Shown here in pieces: positions 42,473 through 51,822 of a stretch of DNA of 64,000 nt (its first letter is position 1; each line of letters begins with the position of its first letter). Under the pieces are notes generated by a model. The model was not told where the DNA came from. It was given only the letters and a program-made list of their open reading frames with translations, and searched no databases. Source of the DNA: Dinoroseobacter sp013215265 (GTDB lineage Bacteria > Pseudomonadota > Alphaproteobacteria > Rhodobacterales > Rhodobacteraceae). The position numbers and the translations under genes were made by a program. The DNA is taken from NCBI GenBank assembly GCA_963691755.1, contig OY829366.1:62001-126000 (forward strand), read 5' to 3'.

Positions 42473-43172
42473 GACCGCCCCCGTCCTTTCGCTGTCTGAT
42501 GTCCAGCTGTCCCTAATGGGCAATGCCGGTCGTGTTGATATCCTGCACGACATCTCGCTTAAGGTCACGCGAGGCGAGACCGTTGGGATGGTTGGGCCGT
42601 CGGGCTCGGGCAAATCGTCACTCCTTATGCTGATGGGCGGTTTGGAACGCGCCACCGGAGGAAGCATTCAAGCGCTCGGCCACGACCTGACGGCAATGGA
42701 CGAAGATGCTTTAGCGCGCTTCCGCAGGGGGCATATGGGTGTAGTTTTCCAGTCCTTCCACCTTATTCCGACGATGACGGCGCTGGAAAACGTCGCCACC
42801 CCTTTGGAACTTGCCGGTGCTTCAGATGCGTTTGACCGGGCAGAAGCAGAATTGGAGAGTGTAGGTCTGGGTGGTCGCATCCACCATTACCCGAGTCAAA
42901 TGTCCGGCGGCGAGCAGCAGCGTGTCGCGTTGGCGCGTGCTGCGGCCCCCCGGCCCGATATCCTGCTCGCAGATGAACCCACTGGAAACCTTGATGGATC
43001 AAACGGGCAAGCGATCATGGACATGCTCTTTGGTCTTCGAGATCGTCATGGATCAACACTGGTTCTGGTCACTCATGCCCCAGATCTGGCAGAACGATGC
43101 GATCGGGTTATCACCTTGAAGGACGGACGTGTCGCATCAGATACCCGGGTGGTAGCAGAGGCGGCGCAATGA
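42471..43172 (+). CDS. ABC transporter ATPase, YbbA/LolD-like
   Basis: ATPase of 233 residues of the MacB/LolD/YbbA group. Walker A MVGPSGSGKSSLLMLMGG, Q-loop VFQSFHLIPTMTALENV, signature MSGGEQQRVALARAAAPRP, Walker B ILLADEPTGNLDGS, switch LVLVTHAPDLAERC. It overlaps the permease gene (ATGA), so the two form one transporter. Systems of this layout are thought to move lipids or help envelope turnover rather than import solutes. Start at ATG 42471, with CGGAG upstream. Confidence 0.93.
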   Translation: MTAPVLSLSDVQLSLMGNAGRVDILHDISLKVTRGETVGMVGPSGSGKSSLLMLMGGLERATGGSIQALGHDLTAMDEDALARFRRGHMGVVFQSFHLIPTMTALENVATPLELAGASDAFDRAEAELESVGLGGRIHHYPSQMSGGEQQRVALARAAAPRPDILLADEPTGNLDGSNGQAIMDMLFGLRDRHGSTLVLVTHAPDLAERCDRVITLKDGRVASDTRVVAEAAQ

Positions 43173-45694
43173 TCGCCTGGCATATCGCGCGCCGCGAATT
43201 GCGCGGTGGATTAAGCGGCTTCTATGTTTTTCTTGCCTGCCTTGCGCTTGGTGTCGCTGCAATTGCCGCGGTGGGCTCAGTGCGGGTTTCAATCCAAGAA
43301 GGCCTCGCCCGTGAAGGCGCGGTGATTTTGGGGGGAGATGCCTCCATAGCCTTCACCTATCGATTTGCCGAAGCTGACGAACGGGCCTGGATGGAGGCAC
43401 AATCCGAAGCCGTCTCAGAAATCGTTGATTTTCGCTCCATGGCCGTGGTTGAGCGTGATGGGGCGGTCGAGCGTGGTCTGACCCAGGTGAAAGGCGTTGA
43501 TGCGGCTTATCCGCTGGTCGGAGATGTGCAACTGGTCCCGCAAATTCCCCTCTCCACCGCATTGGCCGGGAAAAATGGGCTGCCCGGCATTGTGGCGCAG
43601 CGGGTCCTGATCGATCGGCTTGCGCTGCAAATCGGGGATGTTCTGAAACTGGGCACCCAAGAGTTTGTTTTGATGGCCGCGCTTGAGCGTGAACCTGACA
43701 GCGCAGGGGGTGGATTTGGTTTGGGCCCCCGATCGCTTGTCTTGACCAAGGACTTAGCGAATTCCTCATTGTTGGAGCCGGGAACGCTTTTTGACAGCGC
43801 CTATCGGATGGCGTTGCCGAACGGCGCGGACCTCGACATGATACGCGCAGAGGCCGAAGCGCAATTCGCAGAATCCGGTCTGCGTTGGCGCGACAGCAGA
43901 AACGGTGCCCCGGGCCTTTCAGAATTTGTTGACCGCATTGGCGCGTTTCTGGTTTTGGTGGGTCTTGCAGGTCTCGCCGTAGGCGGTGTCGGTGTGTCTG
44001 CAGCCGTGCGGTCTTATCTGGACGCCAAAACGGGTGTTATCGCGACCCTGAAGACGCTTGGCGCAGAAGGACGCACGATCTTCACGGCTTATCTCATACA
44101 GATCGGTATTCTATCTGCCATCGGCATTGCGCTGGGTTTGATACTGGGCGCTCTACTGCCGATCTTGTTTGCACCAATTATCGAAGCCCGGCTTCCAATC
44201 CCAGCAGCGTTCGGTCTTCATCCGGCACCGCTTGTTGAAGCCGCGCTGTATGGAGCGTTGACCGCGCTCGTATTTACGCTCTGGCCCCTTGCCCGAACCG
44301 AACAGGTGCGCGCCGCGGCCTTGTTTCGCGATGCGTCGGGCCCAGTACGCGCGATTCCGCGCCTGCCTTACATCGCTGCAATCCTGATCGCATTCACCGT
44401 GCTGCTTGGCCTCGCCATATGGTTTTCAGGTGTGTGGCAACTGACGCTGGGCGCTGCGGTTGGCATTGTGGGGTCACTGATCTTACTGACCCTCTCGGCA
44501 TGGTTGGTACGAAGACTATCGCGACGCCTGTCCCGAGCGAAAGCGGTGCGCGGCCGCACGCCCCTCCGGTTGGCACTGGGTGCTGTTGGCGGGCCAGGCG
44601 GAGAAACGACAAGTGTTGTACTTTCACTGGGCCTTGGATTGGCAGTGCTGGCGAGTGTCGGGCAGATCGACAGCAATTTGCGCAGCGCAATTGAACGCGA
44701 CCTGCCGGATGTGGCCCCCAGTTACTTCTTCGTGGACATTCAGAACGCCCAGCTCCCGGCCTTCCTTGAACGCGTAGAAGGTGATCCACAGGTAAGTCGC
44801 GTGGACAGCGCTCCAATGTTGCGTGGCATCATCACGCGCATCAACGGGCAGCCAGCGCGCGACATTGCGGGCGAGCACTGGGTGCTGCAAGGCGATCGGG
44901 GCGTTACCTATTCAGAACGCCCTACGGAGAACACGACGATCACCGCCGGCGAATGGTGGCCAGAAAATTACAGTGGCCCCCCACAGATCAGCTTTGCTGC
45001 CGAGCAAGCCATGGAGATGGGTCTAGATCTTGGTGACGAGTTAACCATCAACATACTTGGGCGCGACATCACTGGCGAAATCACCAGCTTCCGCGAAGTA
45101 GACTTTTCGACCGCGGGGATCGGATTCATTCTGACGATGAACCCAAGCGCTTTGGCTGGCGCGCCACACACGCATATCGCGACAGTTTATGCAGAAGAAG
45201 ACGCGGAGGCTGAGATTTTGCGCGACGTGGCTGCAGACGCTCCGAATATCACCGCCATCCGCGTACGCGACGCAATTGACAGGGTAACCGAAGCATTGGC
45301 CGGGTTAGCGGCCGCAACGAGCTACGGGGCCGCAGCAACATTGATCACAGGCTTTGTCGTATTGATCGGAGCAGCCGCCGCAGGAGAGCGCAGCCGCGTT
45401 TTTGAAGCCGCTGTTTTGAAAACAGTGGGCGCCGCACGCGGACGCATTCTGGCAAGCTTTGCAATGCGCTCGGCGATCCTTGGTGCAGCAGCAGGCAGCG
45501 TGGCAATCATCGCCGGTGCGCTTGCAGGATATTCAGTAATGGTCTTCGTGATGGATACGACCTACGCGTTTGAACCCTTCAGTGCGATTGCGATCGTGAT
45601 TGGCGGCGCGCTTGCAACACTTCTGGCGGGACTTGCATTCGCATGGAGGCCACTTGCTGCACGACCGGCACAGGTGTTGCGTGCTCGGGAATGA
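43169..45694 (+). CDS. FtsX/MacB-type permease, YbbP-like
   Basis: Large permease of 841 residues with two FtsX/MacB-type modules: an N-terminal membrane helix (FYVFLACLALGVAAIAAVGS), a large periplasmic domain, three helices (about 265-400), a linker with a further pair of helices around 430-480, a second periplasmic domain (about 500-720) and three C-terminal helices (for example AATLITGFVVLIGAAAAGE). The topology matches E. coli YbbP, a partner of YbbA, next to TesA. It ends 3 bases from the convergent sdaA. Likely a mechanotransmitter acting on lipids or lipoproteins. Confidence 0.9.
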   Translation: MIAWHIARRELRGGLSGFYVFLACLALGVAAIAAVGSVRVSIQEGLAREGAVILGGDASIAFTYRFAEADERAWMEAQSEAVSEIVDFRSMAVVERDGAVERGLTQVKGVDAAYPLVGDVQLVPQIPLSTALAGKNGLPGIVAQRVLIDRLALQIGDVLKLGTQEFVLMAALEREPDSAGGGFGLGPRSLVLTKDLANSSLLEPGTLFDSAYRMALPNGADLDMIRAEAEAQFAESGLRWRDSRNGAPGLSEFVDRIGAFLVLVGLAGLAVGGVGVSAAVRSYLDAKTGVIATLKTLGAEGRTIFTAYLIQIGILSAIGIALGLILGALLPILFAPIIEARLPIPAAFGLHPAPLVEAALYGALTALVFTLWPLARTEQVRAAALFRDASGPVRAIPRLPYIAAILIAFTVLLGLAIWFSGVWQLTLGAAVGIVGSLILLTLSAWLVRRLSRRLSRAKAVRGRTPLRLALGAVGGPGGETTSVVLSLGLGLAVLASVGQIDSNLRSAIERDLPDVAPSYFFVDIQNAQLPAFLERVEGDPQVSRVDSAPMLRGIITRINGQPARDIAGEHWVLQGDRGVTYSERPTENTTITAGEWWPENYSGPPQISFAAEQAMEMGLDLGDELTINILGRDITGEITSFREVDFSTAGIGFILTMNPSALAGAPHTHIATVYAEEDAEAEILRDVAADAPNITAIRVRDAIDRVTEALAGLAAATSYGAAATLITGFVVLIGAAAAGERSRVFEAAVLKTVGAARGRILASFAMRSAILGAAAGSVAIIAGALAGYSVMVFVMDTTYAFEPFSAIAIVIGGALATLLAGLAFAWRPLAARPAQVLRARE

Positions 45695-45697
45695 CGC

Positions 45698-47113
45698 TCA
45701 ACACTCTGGCAAATTGACCGCCAGCCCGCCTAGCGATGTTTCTTTGTATCGCGCATTCATATCGACACCAGTTTGACGCATGGTCTCGATGCAATTGTCC
45801 AGCGGCATGAAATGCGTCCCGTCCCCGCGCAACGACAAAGACGCTGCAGAAACGGCTTTGATGGCACCAAGACCATTGCGCTCAATACAAGGCACCTGAA
45901 CCAGTCCGGCGACCGGGTCACAAGTCATTCCCAGATGATGTTCCAGCGCAATCTCGGCGGCATTCTCGACCTGCTCATTTGTTCCGCCAAGCGCTGCGCA
46001 AAGCCCAGCAGCTGCCATGGACGCGGCCGAACCAACTTCGCCCTGACAGCCGACCTCAGCCCCAGAAATAGATGCGTTGTGCTTGATCAGCCCGCCAATC
46101 GCCGCAGCAGTTAAAAGGAAGCGCCGCAAGCCTTCTTCATGCGCCCCGATGCAATGGTCGCGATAATAACGCAGCACAGCAGGTACGACCCCGGCCGCCC
46201 CATTGGTCGGTGAGGTTACGACACGTCCCCCTGCTGCGTTCTCCTCATTTACGGCCATCGCATAGACACTCATCCAGTCATTAGCGACGTGGGGTTGAGC
46301 AAGGTTGCGCCCCTCCTCAGCCTTCAGGCTTTCGTGTATCTTTTTGGCCCGACGCTTCACCCGCAAGCCGCCGGGCAGTTCGCCGTCCATGCGAAGCCCG
46401 CGATCGATACAATTGAACATGGCGGATCGGATGTCATTTATGCCTTCACGCAAGTCATGCTCAGGCATCAAGGCACGCTCATTTTCCCACTTCATCTGGG
46501 CAATAGTTTTGCCAGATTTGCGCCCCATCTGCAGCATCTCGGCTGCCGATCCGAAGGGATAAGGGAAACCAGCCTGCTGTTTCTCCGCGTGAAAATCTTC
46601 CGCCCCACCATTGTCGCGCGCCTCAAGTTCGGCGGCAGTCATCACGAAACCCCCACCGATGGAGTAATAGGTTTCCTCCATGTAAAGGTTCCCTTTCAGA
46701 TCAAAGGCGCGCAATTTCATGCCGTTCGCATGTCCCGGAAGCGCATTATCATAATCAAAAATGAGATCGTCATCCGGACGAAAGGCCAGCTCGGGCAGAC
46801 CTTCAGGGCAGACGGTTCCCCGCGCGCGCACGTTAGCCTCTTCTGTTTCTGCTTTGTCAGGATCAAGGGTACTTGGCAGGTATCCCATCAAGCCAAGCAC
46901 CATCGCACGATCGGTAGCGTGGCCTTTGCCCGTAAATGCAAGAGAACCATGGAGCGAGGCGCCTAAGGCTGCAAGCTCTCCAGCGCCAGGTTCTTTATCC
47001 CGTCCTCCGCGCAAATCATCAAGAAAGCGAGCAGCTGCGGTCATGGGGCCCATTGTATGGGACGAAGACGGCCCAATGCCGATTTTGAAGATGTCAAAAA
47101 TGCTCAGAAACAT
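45698..47113 (-). CDS. sdaA: L-serine dehydratase (iron-sulfur)
   Basis: L-serine ammonia-lyase, 471 residues, single-chain type with fused beta and alpha parts; it converts L-serine to pyruvate and ammonia using a 4Fe-4S cluster. The beta domain begins MFLSIFDIFKIGIGPSSSHT; the alpha domain has the GCQGEVGSAASMAAAGLCAA cluster ligand, and HHLGMTCDPVAGLVQVPCIE supplies further cysteines. I start at ATG 47113 (GGAAGG upstream). It is convergent with the YbbP gene and divergent from soeA, separated by about 240 bases. Confidence 0.95.
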   Translation of the reverse strand: MFLSIFDIFKIGIGPSSSHTMGPMTAAARFLDDLRGGRDKEPGAGELAALGASLHGSLAFTGKGHATDRAMVLGLMGYLPSTLDPDKAETEEANVRARGTVCPEGLPELAFRPDDDLIFDYDNALPGHANGMKLRAFDLKGNLYMEETYYSIGGGFVMTAAELEARDNGGAEDFHAEKQQAGFPYPFGSAAEMLQMGRKSGKTIAQMKWENERALMPEHDLREGINDIRSAMFNCIDRGLRMDGELPGGLRVKRRAKKIHESLKAEEGRNLAQPHVANDWMSVYAMAVNEENAAGGRVVTSPTNGAAGVVPAVLRYYRDHCIGAHEEGLRRFLLTAAAIGGLIKHNASISGAEVGCQGEVGSAASMAAAGLCAALGGTNEQVENAAEIALEHHLGMTCDPVAGLVQVPCIERNGLGAIKAVSAASLSLRGDGTHFMPLDNCIETMRQTGVDMNARYKETSLGGLAVNLPEC

Positions 47114-47151
47114 CAGATGCGCCTTCCTGTCACGAATGGGCCCACGTCCCA

Positions 47152-47187
47152 CATGTCGGTGTACGTTGCGGCGCCAAGACCGACATG
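47152..47187. promoter_or_regulatory. Inverted repeat between sdaA and soeA
   Basis: CATGTCGGT (47152-47160) and ACCGACATG (47179-47187), perfect 9-bp arms 18 bases apart, in the divergent control region of about 240 bases. It could be an operator for either gene or a hairpin near the start of sdaA mRNA. There is no basis yet to choose. Confidence 0.35.
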
Positions 47188-47356
47188 CCGCGCAAGTTAG
47201 CGACCCATAAATCGAAGTCTTGAAGCGATAAGGCCAATTTTGAGACTGCCATGAGGCCAAAATCACCGCTTCCTTGATACCAGTGCGATCAAAGCCTTGC
47301 GTCAGCTTTGGCTAGCCCCAATAAGACACGCACCGTTCAAACTGGGAGGAATGCGC

Positions 47357-50140
47357 GTGGGAGAACCAAAACTAAATTTGAGCCCGCGTGTCTCAGACGA
47401 GGTTCGAAAAACCACTTGCTACATGTGCGCCTGCCGCTGCGGGATTAACGTGCATCTCAAAGACGGAAAAGTCGCCTACATCGAGGGCAATAAGGACCAC
47501 CCTGTGAACCAGGGCGTTTTGTGCGCCAAGGGCAGCGCCGGCATCATGCAGGTTACCGCTCCCTCCCGATTAAAATCACCTCTGAAACGGGTCGGCAAAC
47601 GCGGCGAAGGCAAATTTGAAGAGATTTCCTGGGACGAAGCCCTAAAGATCGCAAAGGACTGGCTGGAGCCTCTGCGCCAAGACCCTCAGAAGCTTGCATT
47701 CTTCACCGGGCGAGATCAGTCGCAAAGCTTCACGAGTTTCTGGGCACAGTCCTTTGGAACACCTAACTATGCGGCCCATGGCGGGTTCTGCTCGGTAAAT
47801 ATGGCCGCTGCAGGCATTTACACAATGGGCGGTGCTTTCTGGGAATTCGGCCAACCAGACTGGGATCGCACCAAGTTGTTCATGTTGTTCGGGGTCGCCG
47901 AAGACCATGACAGCAATCCGATCAAGATGGGTCTGGGCAAGCTGAAAAAACGTGGGGCCAAAGTTATTGGCGTGAACCCTATAAGGACCGGCTACAACGC
48001 AGTGGCAGACGAATGGGTCGGGATCACACCAGGGACCGACGGACTATTTATCCTGTCGCTGGTCCACCTACTTTTGAAAGCCGGAAAGGTCGACTTCGAA
48101 TATCTTGCCAACTTCACCAATGCGGCATGTCTGGTGGATTGCGATCCCGAAAGCGACGAATTCGGACTGATCCTACGAGATGACGAAGGCCGCGAACTGG
48201 TCATGGACCGCAACGAGAAGCGGCCTCGGTGCTATGATAAACCGGATATTGCTCCCGATTTGGTTAATGGCTGGCGGAACGCGGGCGTGACGCACAAGCC
48301 GGTGTTCCATTTCATGCTGGAGCGGTATCTGGACGAGCAATATGCGCCAGAGAATGTGGCCGAGAAGGTCGGGATCTCTGCGGCGCGTATTCGCGCAATC
48401 GCGGCTGAAATTGCACGCGTTGCCTTCGATGAAGCCATCGAAATCGAACAGGAATGGACCGATTTCCGCGGGCGCAAGCACACGAAAATGACCGGGCGCC
48501 CAGTCGCGTTTCATTCGATGCGAGGCATATCTGCGCATTCGAACGGTTTCCAGACCTGCCGCGCACTACATATGCTGCAGTTGATCTTGGGCGCTGTCGA
48601 AACCCCGGGCGGCTTCCGGTTCAAGCCACCATACCCCAAGCCTTCGACGGCTCACCCCAAACCGCATTCGAAAGTTACACCCGGGGCGCCGCTTGACGGT
48701 CCGCATCTTGGGTATCCCCAAGGCCCATCAGATCTTGCGCTGGACGAAGATGGGAACCCAATCCGTATCGACAAAGCCTTTTCGTGGGAAAATCCCCTTT
48801 CAGCCCATGGCTTGATGCACACGGTGATCTCGAACGCGCATGCAGGCGATCCCTACAAGGTCGATACGCTGTTTATGTACATGGCGAACATGGCATGGAA
48901 CTCGTCCATGAACACCGCCGGCACCATGAAGATGCTGACAGACGAAGATGAGAACGGGGATTACGTGATCCCCAAAATCATCTACTCGGACGCCTATTCC
49001 TCCGAAATGGTGGCCTATGCTGATCTCGTGCTTCCCGACACGACCTACCTCGAACGACATGACTGCATCTCACTTCTAGACCGTCCAATTTGCGAGGCCG
49101 ACGCCGTTGCGGATGCTATTCGCTGGCCTGTGATCGAGCCAGATCGCGATGTGAGGGGTTTCCAGTCCGTCCTGTGTGAACTGGGCGCGATGCTGAACCT
49201 TCCGGGGTTTGTCAACGAAGACGGCACGCAGAAATACGCAGATTACGGCGACTACATCACCAATCACATCCGGCGCCCCGGCGTCGGTCCCCTTGCAGGT
49301 TTCCGTAACCCTGATGGATCAGGTGCAGGACGCGGCGATGTGAACCCGGACCAGATCGACGCCTATATCGAGAATGGCGGGTTCTGGATTGAGCATGTCC
49401 CAGATAATGCCGCGTTCTACAAACCCTGGAACATGGACTACCAGAACTGGGCGGTTGAGAAGGGCTTATACGATTCTGTTCAACCCTACCTTTTCACCAT
49501 CTATGTTGAGCCGATGCGACGGATGCAGGCCGCAGCAGAAGGGCTCGGCGATATCCAACCGCCAGATCATTTGCGCGAGCGTTTGAAACAGGCGATGGAT
49601 CCGCTGCCGATTTGGTATGCCCCCTTTGGTGAAGACGTCGATGATGATGCTTATCCGCTGCACGCGCTGACACAACGACCCATGGCAATGTATCACTCCT
49701 GGGGTTCACAGAACGCCTGGCTGCGACAGATCCACGGACGCAACCCGCTTTATGTGCCCACCGATGTTTGGGAAGCCAGTGGGTTCGAGGACGGAGATTG
49801 GGCCAAGGTAAGCTCCCCTCATGGGGCGATCACGGTGCCTGTGGCACATATGGCGGCTTTGAATGCGAACACCGTGTGGACGTGGAACGCGATCGGGAAG
49901 CGCAAAGGCGCTTGGGCGCTTGATGATGATGCGCCAGAGTCCACCAAAGGCTTCCTGCTGAACCATCTGATTTCCGATCTGCTTCCGCCCAAAGAGGACG
50001 GAATGCGATATTCCAATTCTGATCCTGTTACAGGGCAAGCGGCGTGGTTTGACTTGCGCGTCCGTGTGGAAAAAGTCGCAGCGCCTGAAGAAGCGCAACC
50101 CGCATTCCCTGCACTTCAAGGTCAGGGGGTCGGAGAATGA
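47357..50140 (+). CDS. soeA: Sulfite dehydrogenase (quinone) molybdopterin subunit SoeA
   Basis: Molybdopterin oxidoreductase of the DMSO-reductase superfamily, about 927 residues. The N-terminal 4Fe-4S motif is CYMCACRCGINVH followed later by GVLCAKGSAG; no twin-arginine signal precedes it, so the enzyme faces the cytoplasm. The order with a four-cluster ferredoxin-like subunit and a DmsC-like anchor, and the group it comes from, fit SoeABC, the quinone-linked sulfite-oxidising enzyme used in taurine and DMSP/sulfonate degradation by roseobacters. Start: GTG 47357 has GGAGG 7-8 bases upstream; ATG 47351 is in frame but crowds that site. The molybdenum ligand was not identified. Confidence 0.75.
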   Translation: MGEPKLNLSPRVSDEVRKTTCYMCACRCGINVHLKDGKVAYIEGNKDHPVNQGVLCAKGSAGIMQVTAPSRLKSPLKRVGKRGEGKFEEISWDEALKIAKDWLEPLRQDPQKLAFFTGRDQSQSFTSFWAQSFGTPNYAAHGGFCSVNMAAAGIYTMGGAFWEFGQPDWDRTKLFMLFGVAEDHDSNPIKMGLGKLKKRGAKVIGVNPIRTGYNAVADEWVGITPGTDGLFILSLVHLLLKAGKVDFEYLANFTNAACLVDCDPESDEFGLILRDDEGRELVMDRNEKRPRCYDKPDIAPDLVNGWRNAGVTHKPVFHFMLERYLDEQYAPENVAEKVGISAARIRAIAAEIARVAFDEAIEIEQEWTDFRGRKHTKMTGRPVAFHSMRGISAHSNGFQTCRALHMLQLILGAVETPGGFRFKPPYPKPSTAHPKPHSKVTPGAPLDGPHLGYPQGPSDLALDEDGNPIRIDKAFSWENPLSAHGLMHTVISNAHAGDPYKVDTLFMYMANMAWNSSMNTAGTMKMLTDEDENGDYVIPKIIYSDAYSSEMVAYADLVLPDTTYLERHDCISLLDRPICEADAVADAIRWPVIEPDRDVRGFQSVLCELGAMLNLPGFVNEDGTQKYADYGDYITNHIRRPGVGPLAGFRNPDGSGAGRGDVNPDQIDAYIENGGFWIEHVPDNAAFYKPWNMDYQNWAVEKGLYDSVQPYLFTIYVEPMRRMQAAAEGLGDIQPPDHLRERLKQAMDPLPIWYAPFGEDVDDDAYPLHALTQRPMAMYHSWGSQNAWLRQIHGRNPLYVPTDVWEASGFEDGDWAKVSSPHGAITVPVAHMAALNANTVWTWNAIGKRKGAWALDDDAPESTKGFLLNHLISDLLPPKEDGMRYSNSDPVTGQAAWFDLRVRVEKVAAPEEAQPAFPALQGQGVGE

Positions 50141-50174
50141 ACACTCGGAACACTGTGAGCCCGGGAGGCGCAAC

Positions 50175-50945
50175 ATGACACAACTGCCCGGACCAACACC
50201 CAAGAAACTTGGCTTGGTAATCGACCTGGACACCTGCGTAGGCTGTCACGCGTGCGTCGTATCCTGCAAAGGCTGGAACACCGAAAACTACGGGGCACCG
50301 CTTTCCGATCAGGATGCCTATGGAGCCAACCCGTCTGGCACCTTCCTGAATCGTGTGCATTCCTACGAGATCACGCCAAAAGATGCGCCCGCCCAGATCG
50401 TGCATTTTCCCAAATCCTGTCTTCATTGCGAAGACGCCCCGTGTGTGACGGTTTGCCCGACTGGGGCGAGCTATAAGCGCGCTGATGATGGCATCGTGCT
50501 GGTCAACGAAGATGCCTGCATCGGATGCGGTTTGTGCGCATGGGCCTGTCCTTATGGCGCGCGCGAAATGGACATGGACGCGGGCGTGATGAAGAAATGC
50601 ACGCTTTGCGTGGACCGGATTTATAACGAGAACCTGCCAGAAGAAGATCGTGAACCGGCTTGCGTGCGCACCTGCCCCGCAAATGCCCGGCACTTTGGCG
50701 ACTTCGCCGATCCCGAGAGTAACGTGTCACAGCTTGTGGCTGAACGCGGCGGGATCGATTTGATGGCGGAACAGGGTACCAAACCAGTAAATAAATATTT
50801 GCCACCACGCCCAAAGACTGATGCACAACCAGAAGCCGAAATCGACGTTCTTGCGCCTCTTCTGAGTCCGGTTGCAACCGAAGCACACGGTTTCCTGGGA
50901 TGGCTCGACAAAACCTTGGATAAACTACCGGGAGGCGCGACCTGA
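50175..50945 (+). CDS. soeB: Sulfite dehydrogenase iron-sulfur subunit SoeB
   Basis: Four-cluster ferredoxin-type subunit of 256 residues that wires SoeA to the membrane anchor. Cysteine groups: CVGCHACVVSCKG, CLHCEDAPCVTVCPTGA, CIGCGLCAWACPYGA, and CTLCVDRI with CVRTCPANA, for four 4Fe-4S clusters. GGAGG lies 7 bases before ATG 50175; 34 bases after soeA. Its C-terminal stretch of about 70 residues is acidic and unusual for the shortest members. Confidence 0.85.
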   Translation: MTQLPGPTPKKLGLVIDLDTCVGCHACVVSCKGWNTENYGAPLSDQDAYGANPSGTFLNRVHSYEITPKDAPAQIVHFPKSCLHCEDAPCVTVCPTGASYKRADDGIVLVNEDACIGCGLCAWACPYGAREMDMDAGVMKKCTLCVDRIYNENLPEEDREPACVRTCPANARHFGDFADPESNVSQLVAERGGIDLMAEQGTKPVNKYLPPRPKTDAQPEAEIDVLAPLLSPVATEAHGFLGWLDKTLDKLPGGAT

Positions 50946-50946
50946 T

Positions 50947-51822
50947 ATGCATCCGGCCCCAAGTATCATTCTGTTCACCACTCTGTCCGGACTTGGCTTC
51001 GGCCTGCTGACCTTCCTTGGGCTCAACATGCCTGACGTGGATGGTTGGGTTTTGTTCACCTTCTTCTTTGTTGGCTTCGTGCTCTCGGTTGGCGGGTTGC
51101 TATCGTCGACCTTCCATCTTGGACATCCCGAACGTGCTTGGCGCGCGCTTTCACAATGGAAATCCAGTTGGTTGAGCCGTGAAGGCATTTGCGCTGTGGC
51201 AGCGCTTTGCGTTCTGGGTCTCTATGCGCTCTTGGCGATTTTCTTTGACACCAAAGTTGCGGCCTTGGGGTTTGTCGGATCTGCCCTTTCACTCCTTACC
51301 GTTTTCACCACCTCGATGATTTACACGCAGATGAAGACGGTGCCACGATGGAACCACTGGAGCACACCGCTTCTGTTTCTCTCCCTGTCGATCGGTGGGG
51401 GTGCATTGCTGGCGGCACAGACGGCAGTTGCCGGGCTGTTTTTGTTGATCGCGACGCTAACGCAAGCCTTCGCCTTTTGGGGGGGTGATCGACGCTTCAA
51501 AGATCGTGGTCATTCTCTGAAGACCGCGACTGGACTTCAGCACGGCGAATTACGCCTGTTCGAACCTCCTCACACCGGCACCAACTACCTTTTGAAGGAA
51601 ATGGTACATCAAATCGGGCGCAAACACGCACAGCGTTTGCGGGTGCTTGGACTGGTCTTCGGTCTCGCGCTGCCTACCATATTGCTCCTATCACAACCTG
51701 TGGGCCATGTTTTGGCGGGTCTGCTTGTGATCTTGCATGTTGGCGGCGTCTTGGCGCTTCGCTGGTTGTTCTTCGCCGAAGCTGAGCACGTTGTAGGCCT
51801 TTACTACGGAAAGCATGGATGA
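50947..51822 (+). CDS. soeC: Sulfite dehydrogenase membrane anchor SoeC (DmsC-like)
   Basis: Membrane anchor of 291 residues with eight predicted helices (for example PSIILFTTLSGLGFGLLTF, VLFTFFFVGFVLSVGGLLSS, ICAVAALCVLGLYALLAIFF), the DmsC/NrfD-like organisation that delivers electrons to or from quinone. HLGHPERAWRALSQWKSSWL holds the family's 'HLG-P-x-R-x-W-A-L-x-x-x-x-x-S-W-L-S-R-E' signature. It begins at ATG 50947, 1 base after the soeB stop, and overlaps the dipeptidase gene by 4 bases. Confidence 0.88.
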   Translation: MHPAPSIILFTTLSGLGFGLLTFLGLNMPDVDGWVLFTFFFVGFVLSVGGLLSSTFHLGHPERAWRALSQWKSSWLSREGICAVAALCVLGLYALLAIFFDTKVAALGFVGSALSLLTVFTTSMIYTQMKTVPRWNHWSTPLLFLSLSIGGGALLAAQTAVAGLFLLIATLTQAFAFWGGDRRFKDRGHSLKTATGLQHGELRLFEPPHTGTNYLLKEMVHQIGRKHAQRLRVLGLVFGLALPTILLLSQPVGHVLAGLLVILHVGGVLALRWLFFAEAEHVVGLYYGKHG

